Below, piece after piece: positions 1 to 8,198 of a DNA stretch of 64,000 nt. Location: the NCBI RefSeq assembly GCF_000406165.1, contig NZ_CM001977.1:124001-188000 (forward strand), written 5' to 3'. The notes under the pieces are model-generated. The model was given only the letters and a program-made list of their open reading frames with translations. It searched no databases and was not told where the DNA came from. The stretch is from Dickeya zeae NCPPB 2538 (GTDB lineage Bacteria > Pseudomonadota > Gammaproteobacteria > Enterobacterales > Enterobacteriaceae). Positions within the stretch are counted from its first letter, which is position 1. Each line of letters starts with the position of its first letter. Both the position numbers and the translations under genes were made by a program.

Positions 1-551
1 GCACACTGAAGACCAATTGCCGGATCATTGCCGCGACTAACGCCGACCTCGGTGCCAGAGTGGTTGAGGGCACGTTCCGACAGGATCTGTATTACCGTCT
101 CAATACCATTGAGCTACGTGTGCCGTCACTGGCGGAACGGCAGCAAGACATCATGCCGCTGGCGTTGAACTTCATTGACCGATATGCCAGAAAATACAAT
201 AAGCCGGCGCCGGGACTCAGTTCGTCCGGACAGGCGGCATTATATGGATACCACTGGCCGGGAAATATCCGTGAACTGAGTCACTTGCTGGAACGGGCAG
301 TACTGCTGTGCGGATCGCCACGGCTAAACAGTGACGATATTTTTCCGTCACTCCCCACTGCGCCGCAAAAAATGGTGACAGCGGAGCCGGAGTTCTCTTC
401 CGATGCGACGCTGGCCGATATTGAAGAACGTCTGCTATGCCAGCGTATGGCGAAATTTGACGGCAATGCCATCAAGGCAGCCCGCTCGCTGGGGCTGAGT
501 CGCAGTGCGTTCTACCGACGACTGGAAAAGTACAAAATTAACCATGAGTAA
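1..551 (+). CDS. vfmH: NtrC-family sigma-54-dependent response regulator, 5' truncated (VfmH-like)
   Basis: The window opens inside this gene: the frame is already open at base 3, so the GTG at 60 is internal and the true start lies off the left edge. The visible 182 residues hold the end of a sigma-54 AAA+ domain (sensor-I RIIAATN, arginine-finger motif FRQDLYYRLN, WPGNIREL) and a C-terminal Fis-type helix-turn-helix (AARSLGLSRSAFYRRL). The receiver domain and GAFTGA loop are not visible. Its stop overlaps the start of the sensor kinase by 8 bp, so the two form a two-component pair. The match to VfmH of the Dickeya Vfm system is inferred from this pairing and the adjacent biosynthetic cluster; the family assignment itself is secure. 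Confidence 0.85.
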   Translation, partial: TLKTNCRIIAATNADLGARVVEGTFRQDLYYRLNTIELRVPSLAERQQDIMPLALNFIDRYARKYNKPAPGLSSSGQAALYGYHWPGNIRELSHLLERAVLLCGSPRLNSDDIFPSLPTAPQKMVTAEPEFSSDATLADIEERLLCQRMAKFDGNAIKAARSLGLSRSAFYRRLEKYKINHE

Positions 552-1863
552 ACTCGACTCCTCTTTTGAGCCTCCTCACCTGTTGTCATTCAATGTCGCA
601 GCGATTGCGGGTTTGCTGGGGTATTTTCTGCTATGGCTGTTCCCCGATCAGTCGGTATATCTTAAGGTACTGACGGTATTTATTATTTTTCTTTGCCTGA
701 TCTACAGTAGCTTTACGTTTTCCGAACGTCTGAATGGCAAAATTCATGTTGTGTCTAACCTGCTGGAAGCGCTGGAGCAGGAGAATTTCAGCCTGCGCGG
801 TGTGACCAAGGGCAATGGGGGGTTTGATAATCTGATCCGCCAGATTAACCAGCTCTCTGGGGCAATGGCGCGCAGCCGTCAGCAGCAAAAAGAAACCTAC
901 TATGTGCTGCATAAGGTGATCTCCAATATCAACATCAGCGTCTTTGCGCTGGATGCTGAGCGTCGCATCATCTGGTGTAACGATGCGGCGGCGGCGTTGA
1001 TCAACAAACCGTTATCATTACTGGTTGGGCAACCCGCGGCAGAATTTGGCCTGGAAGGGTTGTTGCAGCAACCATCCGATGCTGAGCCTGTTGACTGGCG
1101 TTTTCCCGGGACTCGCGGCATGTTCCAGATTCGCCACGATTCCTTTATTGAAGATGGCCGACAAAACCACCTGTTATTTATCAGTGACGTGAGCAAACTG
1201 CTGCGTAACGAAGAACAGAAAACCTGGCAGAACCTGCTGCGGGTGATTAGCCATGAGATTAATAACTCGCTGACGCCGATCGCCTCTATCAGCCAGACGT
1301 TGTTACAGGTATTCCGTAAGGATAACTCGCACCCATCAGCGCCGGATCTGGTCAATGGGATGGAGATCATCAACAATCGTGCCCGTGAATTGATCACGTT
1401 TGTTGGCAGCTATCGTCAGTTAAATCGCCTGCCGCCTGCGAATAAGCAGCCGTGTGATATCGCCGGGTTAATGATGCAAATGACGATGCTATTCCCGCAG
1501 CGTAAGCTGGTTTTTGCCGGTGAAGCACCGAAGCAGGTAATGGTTGATGCCAACCAAATGCAGCAGATGTTCATCAACCTGCTAAAAAATGCCGATGAGG
1601 CGATGCCGCCGGGGCAGGGAGAAATTGTACTGCGCTGGAAAGCCGTCGCCCGACAGTTGCACATCGAGATTATCGATCAGGGTAAAGGGGTCGCGAATAT
1701 CGAAAACCTGTTCGTACCGTTTTATACCACCAAGACGCATGGCAGCGGCATTGGTCTGATTTTGTGTCGGCAGATTGTTGAAGGGCATGACGGACACCTG
1801 ACGTTGGAGAACCGTAAGGATGCAGAAGGCTGTGTCGTCAATATCTTCCTGCCGTTGGGATGA
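544..1863 (+). CDS. vfmI: Sensor histidine kinase (VfmI-like)
   Basis: Membrane histidine kinase of 439 residues. Two hydrophobic segments lie near residues 14-32 and 40-58, followed by a HAMP/linker-like stretch and a PAS-like region (about 120-215). The HisKA H-box is VISHEINNSLTPIASI with His237 as the phospho-acceptor. The GHKL ATPase has the N-box INLLKNADEA and G-boxes DQGKGV and GSGIGLIL. ATG 544 was chosen over the GTG at 505 because it overlaps the regulator's stop (ATGAGTAA) and gives a normal membrane N-terminus. The periplasmic loop between the two segments is very short, which suggests that any signal is sensed in the membrane or by the PAS-like part. It likely phosphorylates the upstream NtrC-type regulator. 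Confidence 0.87.
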   Translation: MSKLDSSFEPPHLLSFNVAAIAGLLGYFLLWLFPDQSVYLKVLTVFIIFLCLIYSSFTFSERLNGKIHVVSNLLEALEQENFSLRGVTKGNGGFDNLIRQINQLSGAMARSRQQQKETYYVLHKVISNINISVFALDAERRIIWCNDAAAALINKPLSLLVGQPAAEFGLEGLLQQPSDAEPVDWRFPGTRGMFQIRHDSFIEDGRQNHLLFISDVSKLLRNEEQKTWQNLLRVISHEINNSLTPIASISQTLLQVFRKDNSHPSAPDLVNGMEIINNRARELITFVGSYRQLNRLPPANKQPCDIAGLMMQMTMLFPQRKLVFAGEAPKQVMVDANQMQQMFINLLKNADEAMPPGQGEIVLRWKAVARQLHIEIIDQGKGVANIENLFVPFYTTKTHGSGIGLILCRQIVEGHDGHLTLENRKDAEGCVVNIFLPLG

Positions 1864-2584
1864 CCTGACGGCAAGAACATGGCCGTACCCCCATTGTGTG
1901 GTGGTATCGCGAGCGCGAGAACCGGACCCGATGATCGTGATACAAGCGCGTCAGGCTTGTGGTCTCGCTGCTGATGCGCCGTTAACATCGCGTCAACTGG
2001 CAGAAGGCATGCTGCGCCTTTTACTGGCCCCGCTATGCCGACAGGAGGCTTCTGCACTGTGTTTTGCGCGCAACCCCTATGGCAAACCGTTCTTACCACA
2101 ACACCCGGCTATTCAGTTCAATCTATCCCATACCCGTAGCGCTTTCGCGTTTGCTTTTGCGCGTTATAGCCAGGTCGGTGTGGATGTCGAACGTTGTCAG
2201 GGGCAGGCGGACCGTAAACGGGCAGTCGCGAAACGCTTTTTTCACCTTGATGAAATCCGCTGGTTGGAATCGCTTGATGACGTGCAATTTTTGTCGGCGT
2301 TTACCCGCTTATGGAGTCGTAAAGAAGCCTATATCAAAGCGCTGGGGATGGGGTTACACAAGTCGCTGGAATCATTTAGCTGCCTGACTGACCATCAGGG
2401 CGCACTCCAGGTGGTCGATTCCGGAAGTGTGGTCGCGTGCCGATTGAGTGAGGAATGGGTCGAAGGGGAACCTGCCGTCGCACTGAGCTGTTGTCTGTTA
2501 CCCGATGCATCGACTGACGCGGGTGCATGGCGCTTGCTGTTATTACAAGATGAAACACAACAGGATGAAGCGCGCACCAGATGA
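1820..2584 (+). CDS. 4'-phosphopantetheinyl transferase, Sfp type
   Basis: Transfers the phosphopantetheine arm of CoA onto a serine of carrier proteins. Sfp-superfamily landmarks are visible in order: FARNPYGKPFL, FNLSHT, the magnesium-binding GVDVE, and WSRKEAYIKALGMGL. The start is uncertain. ATG 1820 overlaps the kinase gene by 44 bp and has GGAGA 10 bases upstream, giving 254 residues. GTG codons at 1898-1904 would shorten it by about 26 residues, and ATG 1931 by 37. It follows the sensor kinase in the same direction and faces the large operon that encodes two acyl carrier proteins, which are its most likely substrates. Confidence 0.88.
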   Translation: MQKAVSSISSCRWDDLTARTWPYPHCVVVSRAREPDPMIVIQARQACGLAADAPLTSRQLAEGMLRLLLAPLCRQEASALCFARNPYGKPFLPQHPAIQFNLSHTRSAFAFAFARYSQVGVDVERCQGQADRKRAVAKRFFHLDEIRWLESLDDVQFLSAFTRLWSRKEAYIKALGMGLHKSLESFSCLTDHQGALQVVDSGSVVACRLSEEWVEGEPAVALSCCLLPDASTDAGAWRLLLLQDETQQDEARTR

Positions 2585-2654
2585 TAGGGCTACAGGGTGA
2601 GATGAGCACCGCATACGTGCAGGCGTAACGAGATGCGGTCGGCTACCTCAGTAG

Positions 2655-3302
2655 CTAGCAACCATCATGCTCGACCAGACCGGCGATACCATTGCTGGTC
2701 TGAACCAGCGTGTCTGGCGCGACCCGTACTCTGGCTCCTGTCGTGATAGTGCCGCTTAACTTCCTTACCTGACATAACCGTGCATCAACACCCATCGCGA
2801 TATTCACGACGGCTTCTTGTGCCGAAAAGGTCTTTTCATGGGCGTTAAACGAGGCTCCCATCGCCAGCGACAAATCGAGCCGACGCGTTGTCCCTGCGAC
2901 ATTGACCGCTGTTCCCATACTGCCGTTGACCGCGAAGGCATCCGGTGATACTGCACAGGCGGGAATGGACATCGTGACACCAGCCTGCGCTTTAACAACC
3001 GTGATCGGCGCGCTGACCGTTATCCTGACGGTCGCGTCATGATCACGCAGAATGCTGTCATCGCTGGCGTGGTTTTCTATGACTAGACTCTGACCCTGGG
3101 GGCGGATGACCAGCTTCTCCAGAACATCCTGTCTGGCGCTGGTCTCCACGCGGTATCCATTACCGCAAACCAGTGTGACATTCAGACCACGGCTGACATC
3201 CAATGTCGTAAAGGAGGGCACATCCACGTTTTGCTGATTCGTTGGCGAACAGGCCACCGTCAATGGTAGCAGCACCAGCGCGGAACAAAGCAGCGCTTTC
3301 AT
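2655..3302 (-). CDS. Putative lipoprotein with GIN/DUF2807-type beta domain
   Basis: Small lipoprotein of 215 residues. The start at 3302 is set by a strong ribosome-binding site (AGGAGAGAGGA) and by the signal peptide MKALLCSALVLLPLTVAC with a lipobox ending at Cys18; in-frame codons further upstream lack both. The mature part is rich in short beta-strand repeats with conserved small residues (MGTAVNVAG, MGASFNAHEK, MGVDARLC), as in the DUF2807 'auto-transporter adhesin head GIN' family. It runs in the same direction as the downstream end of the biosynthetic operon but is 337 bp beyond it, so it may have its own promoter. Function unknown; a role in the neighbouring signalling system is only suggested by position. 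Confidence 0.7.
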   Translation of the reverse strand: MKALLCSALVLLPLTVACSPTNQQNVDVPSFTTLDVSRGLNVTLVCGNGYRVETSARQDVLEKLVIRPQGQSLVIENHASDDSILRDHDATVRITVSAPITVVKAQAGVTMSIPACAVSPDAFAVNGSMGTAVNVAGTTRRLDLSLAMGASFNAHEKTFSAQEAVVNIAMGVDARLCQVRKLSGTITTGARVRVAPDTLVQTSNGIAGLVEHDGC

Positions 3303-3639
3303 TCCTCTCTCCTTTCCCGTCGCTATCCTTATCTGCCAGCCTGATATCCTTATCAGGAGGGAACCCGCGGCCAGCCAATCCTTGTCTGGCCAATCCGTCC
3401 GATGATGCATCCCTGGTACCGGGCGGTGCGGGGCAGTTACGTCCTTGTCTCTTATCGTTGGCAAGCCAACGAAAGCTTTCCCTGAGTGCTATTATGCATA
3501 GCAGAATTATCCATTGTTGTCTGAGATTGAGAGTTTCCCTAATAAATACGATTAAATGTTGTTCTAAGCCGTCCCGCTAAAGCCCGGCTAATAACACCGT
3601 GCTGACTGAATAGTGCATAGGGTGTCAAACCGAAAGGCA
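3303..3639. other. Intergenic region between lipoprotein gene and end of the biosynthetic operon
   Basis: 337 bp without a convincing gene. It must carry the lipoprotein promoter. Two short inverted repeats are visible, CTGATA-TCCT-TATCAG near 3340-3355 and GGCCAG...CTGGCC near 3370-3392. Neither is followed by a clear T-run on the minus strand, so no intrinsic terminator for the operon could be assigned. Reading frames here look like chance frames. Confidence 0.5.
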
Positions 3640-4590
3640 TCAACCCGGCGTGCCGGTATAGCTGATCCGACAACTGCCGATCCAGGCTCCCAGACCGACG
3701 GACAGCATGACATGTGGCTTGTCGGCGCGGATGGCGGGCAAAGCGGCGTGCAATAACAGCAGCGGGTCGGTGGTGTAGCAATGGCCGATATCCGGCATCA
3801 GGCCCAGTGCGATATTTTCCAGCGGGTGGTGGTGACGGCGGGAATAGTTGAGCCAGCTTAACCGATTGACGTTGTGGGGGAGTATAGATAATTGATGCCG
3901 TTCTACATCTGGCAGATGGGAAAGGGCACCCCATAGCGCGGTATTGACCATGTCGTCGTGAGCGAGATAAAAAGCCTTCAATGCCTCGTCACTGCCGTAC
4001 AATCCCTCATGAAATTCTGTCCGTTGCGTCATGAAGACGGGATCCAGTTGTAGCCCGCCAGGTTCTGATTCCAGCAATAATGCGGCGAAAGCATCTCCAG
4101 CAAGCGAGCAACCCGGTACATAACGCTCTTGTATCGGGTAGGCGGCAAAGGTATCGCCAGCAATAATCACCACCCGTTCTGCCCGTTGTTGCGATAACAG
4201 CCGTTGTGCCAGGTCCAGTGCCCAGAATAGCGTCGCGCAGTTTTGCTGGTCCAGTTCGTAGCAAGGCGCATGTGCATGAATAAAGGGATGTTCTCGGCCA
4301 AGCTGCGCCAGCCAGTGGGATTGTTCTGGCGACTGAACCGGCATGCCATGCGCGTAAATCAGTACATCAGCCGGGCGTTCGGGGTGTGCCGACTGGTGTT
4401 GTAATTCACTGAGCAGCCGATGGAATACCGACGCCAGCGGTACGCCGTTATCGAGGGCTGCAACGTGTCGAAAGCCGAACAGCTGCGAGAAGACCCGGGC
4501 TTCCGATGCGCTGGCACCCGCTGCCTGGATGATGTCGCTGGCACTGAGCCGACGCTCTGGTATCCAGGTAACAAAATGGGTCAGCCGCAC
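3640..4590 (-). CDS. Beta-ketoacyl-ACP synthase III-like enzyme
   Basis: KAS III-fold protein of 316 residues, last gene of the operon. The GTG start at 4590 shares a G with the upstream stop (TAGTG) and is preceded by AAGGA. The active-site cysteine lies in HAPCYELDQQNC and the histidine in LPHNVNRLSW, replacing the usual HQAN. The third catalytic position, normally Asn in a GN(T/S) motif, reads GHCYTTDP, so an aspartate may take the role, as has been described for some KAS III-like acyltransferases. It probably condenses or transfers an acyl group held on one of the two operon carrier proteins. It directly follows a KAS-like partner that lacks the cysteine, which suggests a heterodimer. Substrate unknown. 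Confidence 0.78.
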   Translation of the reverse strand: MRLTHFVTWIPERRLSASDIIQAAGASASEARVFSQLFGFRHVAALDNGVPLASVFHRLLSELQHQSAHPERPADVLIYAHGMPVQSPEQSHWLAQLGREHPFIHAHAPCYELDQQNCATLFWALDLAQRLLSQQRAERVVIIAGDTFAAYPIQERYVPGCSLAGDAFAALLLESEPGGLQLDPVFMTQRTEFHEGLYGSDEALKAFYLAHDDMVNTALWGALSHLPDVERHQLSILPHNVNRLSWLNYSRRHHHPLENIALGLMPDIGHCYTTDPLLLLHAALPAIRADKPHVMLSVGLGAWIGSCRISYTGTPG

Positions 4591-5447
4591 TATTCCAATC
4601 CTTGCAGAGCGACAGCGCTGAGCATGTCCTGATAGTGAACCAATAGCAGATAATCGCAGCCTGGCTGGTAATTTTCCGCCAACGCGACAAACGGTGCCGC
4701 ACAGACCAAATGCGGATTGGTGGCGATGCCGTTCATGGATGGCGGTAAGGTCGCCAGCAATAGCGGCTCTGCCACCACGCATAAGCGGTTTCGCTGTAGA
4801 TCAAAACGCTGGCATAAGGCCGTGACGGTTTGCGGTAATGTTTGCGCACTGGGCTGGGGGTGACGACAGAAGCCCCGATAATGCAGCGCTCGCTCATGAC
4901 AACAGACGGAAAACAGGCAGGCGTTATTTTCCGGGGCGATCGAGTCGAGCAAATCAGAATGATAGGGCAGGCTGCTTTGGTCGGCGATCAGCAACAGCGA
5001 GTCGTGGTTATCTTCACGCTGGCAGTTGGCAATGCTGGAGAGTGCAAACAGCGCCGCATCCGGTCCGCGATCGCTGATAGTCAGCGCCAGACAAGCCGGT
5101 AATCCTAGCGATTCAATAACATAGTTAATCACCGAACTGCCAAGGTGCAGGTCTGGCGTCCAGTGTGCCATCAGCACACTATCAATATGCGCCAGGTCGT
5201 TTCTAGCCCGGTAAACCGGCAGCAACTGGTTGATCATACTGATGAACGCAGTCATATCGCTGGTTTGGCTACGGTGTTGCACATTGGTCAGCCGTTCATG
5301 CCAGTCAAGACCGTTACTGGCGAAAAACCGAGAGGCATAGCTGTGCCAATAGTACTCCTGTGCCGGACTTATCGCCTGTCGCGGCATACTGATGGGCACC
5401 GTAAAGCTGCGGTGCAGTATTGACCGTGGGTCAAGATACGTGGGCAC
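4590..5447 (-). CDS. KAS III-like protein lacking the catalytic cysteine
   Basis: A 285-residue protein resembling the gene at 14832-15761. Shared landmarks are AHWTPD..LG, SDRG, LFAL..I and LLLIADQ. These fit a thiolase-fold KAS III, but the nucleophile-cysteine position falls in SDRGPDAALFAL, with no cysteine, and the HxxN histidine motif is absent. It may be a non-catalytic partner for the KAS III encoded directly downstream (shared TAGTG junction), comparable in size and logic to PqsB in the PqsBC pair; that parallel is inference. The GTG start at 5447 has AGGGGAGG six bases upstream and overlaps the preceding dehydrogenase by 17 bp. Confidence 0.65.
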   Translation of the reverse strand: MPTYLDPRSILHRSFTVPISMPRQAISPAQEYYWHSYASRFFASNGLDWHERLTNVQHRSQTSDMTAFISMINQLLPVYRARNDLAHIDSVLMAHWTPDLHLGSSVINYVIESLGLPACLALTISDRGPDAALFALSSIANCQREDNHDSLLLIADQSSLPYHSDLLDSIAPENNACLFSVCCHERALHYRGFCRHPQPSAQTLPQTVTALCQRFDLQRNRLCVVAEPLLLATLPPSMNGIATNPHLVCAAPFVALAENYQPGCDYLLLVHYQDMLSAVALQGLE

Positions 5448-6567
5448 AGACGCCTCCCCTGGCGGTATAGCAGCGGAAGCTGTTCATCAGGTGAATATTG
5501 GCGGTACCTTCCATGTATTCAAATGCCAGTGCGTCACGACAACGGCGGCGTAACGATGTGTCTTCCAGCCAGGCTTGTTCGCTCAACAGGTGCGGCATAC
5601 GGTGTGCCACCGTTTCCACGAACAGCGTGCAGTGCCGTTTGAGCTGGCTGGTGGTGTGATAGTGTGATTGACCTGACTGGTAGCGCACGGCGATGTCCGA
5701 CAATTGCCGACGCAGTAGGTGGTAAGTTCGCCATTGCTGAGCGCGCCAGCGCTGTTGGTCGGCCGTTAAGGGGGCGTTATCCAACACCTGCAGCAACCCG
5801 TAGGCGGTGCCGAGCGCCATTGCGCTAACCATCGGGCGGTGGCGTTCAAACACCTGCCCTAGTGCGGCCAACCCTTGATTCAGCCCTTTGCGGTCATGGC
5901 CCAGAATGCGGTCCGGTGTGACAGCGAGTCCGTTAATCTCGAGTTCCGTCAGGTTAGAGCCCTGTAATCCGAACTGTTGCAGCGGCGTGATAGTCATATG
6001 GGATGCGGCCTGTTCCGGCTCGACCATGACCAGCAGTTGACGGTTATCTTCACGGGCGAAAACCAGCCCGACGGATGCCAACTGCCCGCCACCGATAAAT
6101 TTCTTGCGGGCAGTCAGTATGTAACCGTTTTCTGTCGGCGTCAGTAGCGAGGCGATCGATTGTGTATCGGAACCGACATCCGGCTCGGTAACAGCAAAAA
6201 ACGCCCAGCAGGGCGGTTTATTAAAGCGGGAAAAGAAGAACGCCTGTTGCTCCGGCGTACCCAGTGTCGTCACCGCTCGCGCTGACAGCGACGCCCCGGG
6301 CAACATCATCAAACCGCTGGCATCAAAGCGGCTCAGGTATTCCAGCATATCGATGTGATCGCTGTAGTGGCAGGCCTGATAGTCCCACTGTCGAAAGGGA
6401 ATAAATTCGGGTGGGATGCCGATATAGGCGATGGTATAAAGCAGTTCATCCTCGAGACAGGACAGAGCCTGCTGACGATCGGATTCTACCTGACTGGCGG
6501 CGTGCCGTAATTTTTCGCCCAGTGCATCCAATTCTTTTAATACATTATTGAACGTAAGCGCTTTCAT
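5431..6567 (-). CDS. Acyl-CoA/acyl-ACP dehydrogenase family flavoprotein (copy 1)
   Basis: A 378-residue FAD-dependent dehydrogenase. The central FAD/substrate motifs FAVTEPDVGSD and ARKKFIGGG are clear, and the C-terminal helical domain ends in YMEGTANIHLMNS, the family's usual signature region. ATG 6567 (MKALTFNN) follows ACAGGA at good spacing; the in-frame TTG at 6678 would run into the upstream gene and was rejected. It is related to the second dehydrogenase at 8199-9332. Enzymes of this family often introduce a double bond into carrier-bound acyl or aminoacyl groups in peptide and prodiginine-type pathways, which fits the carrier proteins and adenylating enzymes here. The actual substrate cannot be read from the sequence. 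Confidence 0.85.
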   Translation of the reverse strand: MKALTFNNVLKELDALGEKLRHAASQVESDRQQALSCLEDELLYTIAYIGIPPEFIPFRQWDYQACHYSDHIDMLEYLSRFDASGLMMLPGASLSARAVTTLGTPEQQAFFFSRFNKPPCWAFFAVTEPDVGSDTQSIASLLTPTENGYILTARKKFIGGGQLASVGLVFAREDNRQLLVMVEPEQAASHMTITPLQQFGLQGSNLTELEINGLAVTPDRILGHDRKGLNQGLAALGQVFERHRPMVSAMALGTAYGLLQVLDNAPLTADQQRWRAQQWRTYHLLRRQLSDIAVRYQSGQSHYHTTSQLKRHCTLFVETVAHRMPHLLSEQAWLEDTSLRRRCRDALAFEYMEGTANIHLMNSFRCYTARGGVCAHVS

Positions 6568-6667
6568 GAGCTGTCCTGTTAGTCGAGTCGCAAAACATAC
6601 CATTCGCACGATAACTATGTACCTTATCGGGAATAACGGCGTTGTATTGTCCGGTATTGCAATTAGG

Positions 6668-7591
6668 TCAAATTTCAATCAGCAGCGAGGAGTAGGTGGC
6701 GCCCAACCCGACGCTGACCAGCAATACGGTATCGCCTTTGTGCAGACGTTGTTGCTGCTGCAACTGGTGCAAATTAATAAACGGATCCGCGCCAAAGCAG
6801 TGACCATATCGCGGGACATTTTCCAGAAAGATTTTTTCCCGTGGAAAATGCATCAATTGCGCCAGACGATGCCATGACGCAAGGTTGACGTTATGTGGCG
6901 CTATCCAGTCGACACGGTCTATGGTGATCCCCGCCTTGTCGAGCGCTGCCTGCAGATGCTGGCGGGTAAAATCCACATAATGTTGCCCAAAATCTGATGT
7001 TTCATGTTCATCAGCGCCTTGCTGGATACTGAAGCGGCCATCCTGCCCAGTGTAGCGGCTGAGGATGGCCGGTCCGTTACCGTTACGGGTCAGTAATACT
7101 GCACAGGCGGCTTCACCCATCAGCGTCGTGTCTTTGATCAGTTTGACCCTGGGGTGAAACGCTTTCTCGCCGATCAGCATCAGACCAAACGCACCGGGCG
7201 AGAGCTGTTTGAGTAACCATTCTGCCGCCGTTAGTGGGGTGGCGCAGTGGCCCATGGTCAGGCTGGCAAACTCGGTCTGGCGTGGGAAGCGCTTCAGCCA
7301 TGAAGGGGTCAGGCTGGCGGTGTCGAACACCCGTACACAGGGAACGGTATGACAGTGCACTACATGGCTGATGGCGGCGAAAGCCTGCGGCTGGTGGTGT
7401 TGTATCTGGTCGACAACCGGCGTCAGTAGATCGTCCAGCGTGCCGGGGCCACCATGAAAACGGCGTAGTCCGTAAAAGCGGTCAAACATGCGGATATCGA
7501 GTCGACTCAGGCCGACTTCCTGCGCGACATCCTCCAGCGACTGAATGTTGGGGGGAAATGCGATTTCTATCGCTTCAATGTGTCCCAGCAC
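6668..7591 (-). CDS. Beta-ketoacyl-ACP synthase III-like enzyme (copy 2)
   Basis: KAS III-type protein of 307 residues. The nucleophile lies in SLTMGHCATPLTAAEW, the histidine in APHNVNLASW, and the third position reads YGHCFGADPF rather than GN(T/S), the same substitution as in the paralogue at 3640-4590. The C-terminus VLLVSVGLGATYSSLLIEI matches the end of the fold. GTG 7591 was chosen because AGGAG sits seven bases upstream; a TTG at 7654 is in frame but lacks a site. It stands between two dehydrogenase genes, with 93-100 bp gaps on both sides that are longer than elsewhere in the operon. It probably extends or transfers an acyl group during synthesis of the signal molecule. Confidence 0.78.
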   Translation of the reverse strand: MLGHIEAIEIAFPPNIQSLEDVAQEVGLSRLDIRMFDRFYGLRRFHGGPGTLDDLLTPVVDQIQHHQPQAFAAISHVVHCHTVPCVRVFDTASLTPSWLKRFPRQTEFASLTMGHCATPLTAAEWLLKQLSPGAFGLMLIGEKAFHPRVKLIKDTTLMGEAACAVLLTRNGNGPAILSRYTGQDGRFSIQQGADEHETSDFGQHYVDFTRQHLQAALDKAGITIDRVDWIAPHNVNLASWHRLAQLMHFPREKIFLENVPRYGHCFGADPFINLHQLQQQQRLHKGDTVLLVSVGLGATYSSLLIEI

Positions 7592-7684
7592 AAGTACGCT
7601 CCTGACAGTGGGCAAGGCGGAAAAGTGTGAGCAGTGGGTCCGACGTCGTGGCAAGGGACATAAGCATGGTCGCGGTGGGTAGCG

Positions 7685-8197
7685 TTAGCGCGGGTAAAAC
7701 CGGCAGTAACGATAGGTGACCGGTTGCGCGTCGGCACACGGGCTGACACGACGCAACGGATCGCTCAGGTAGAGTACGGCGCTATCGTGATCCAGCAACG
7801 TGCAGGCGAGGCCACGCTCTGCCAGTGTCTGCCCTTGCGCTTTGATCCCCAGACTGCGATGAAAGCCCGGTGCGGCATAAAGCAGGCTTTGCAACTGCGG
7901 GGTGCGAAACTGGGGCGGCACGCCATGATACTCATAGAGCAGGACACTGTTGGCATGGCGGGCACAAAAATGGCGGCAGAGCGCGATCACCTCGGCGGCG
8001 TGCAGGCCGGATTCCTCACTATGAACCGGCTGATGCAGAAACCAGGGCATATCAGGGTTGGCGTCATTCAGGGCAAACCAGGGTAACAACAAGGCATGCT
8101 GTTCAGCGCTAAGCGGTGTGGCGCGCGTCTCCACCGTCAGACTTCCGGCTTCCTGTGCTATCGCGTGGTTGATGGGGGAGATAACGGGAGATTCCAC
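7685..8197 (-). CDS. Protein of unknown family within signal-biosynthesis operon
   Basis: About 170 residues, not recognised. It has no signal peptide, membrane segment or obvious cofactor motif. Visible features are a basic C-terminus (YRYCRFYPR), an aromatic-rich stretch (VLLYEYHGVPPQFRTPQ) and several cysteines. It lies between the two dehydrogenases and KAS enzymes and is almost certainly co-translated. GTG 8197 is preceded by GGGGGG and starts just after the upstream stop; ATG 8218, seven codons earlier, overlaps the previous gene and lacks a site, so either could be used. A small thioesterase, a reduced KAS-like domain or an accessory subunit are possible, but nothing visible supports one over another. 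Confidence 0.6.
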   Translation of the reverse strand: MESPVISPINHAIAQEAGSLTVETRATPLSAEQHALLLPWFALNDANPDMPWFLHQPVHSEESGLHAAEVIALCRHFCARHANSVLLYEYHGVPPQFRTPQLQSLLYAAPGFHRSLGIKAQGQTLAERGLACTLLDHDSAVLYLSDPLRRVSPCADAQPVTYRYCRFYPR

Positions 8198-8198
8198 A

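Noticed and set aside
3242..3580. 112-codon plus-strand frame across the lipoprotein start
   Set aside because: Overlaps the well-supported lipoprotein signal peptide and its ribosome-binding site on the other strand; low-complexity composition.
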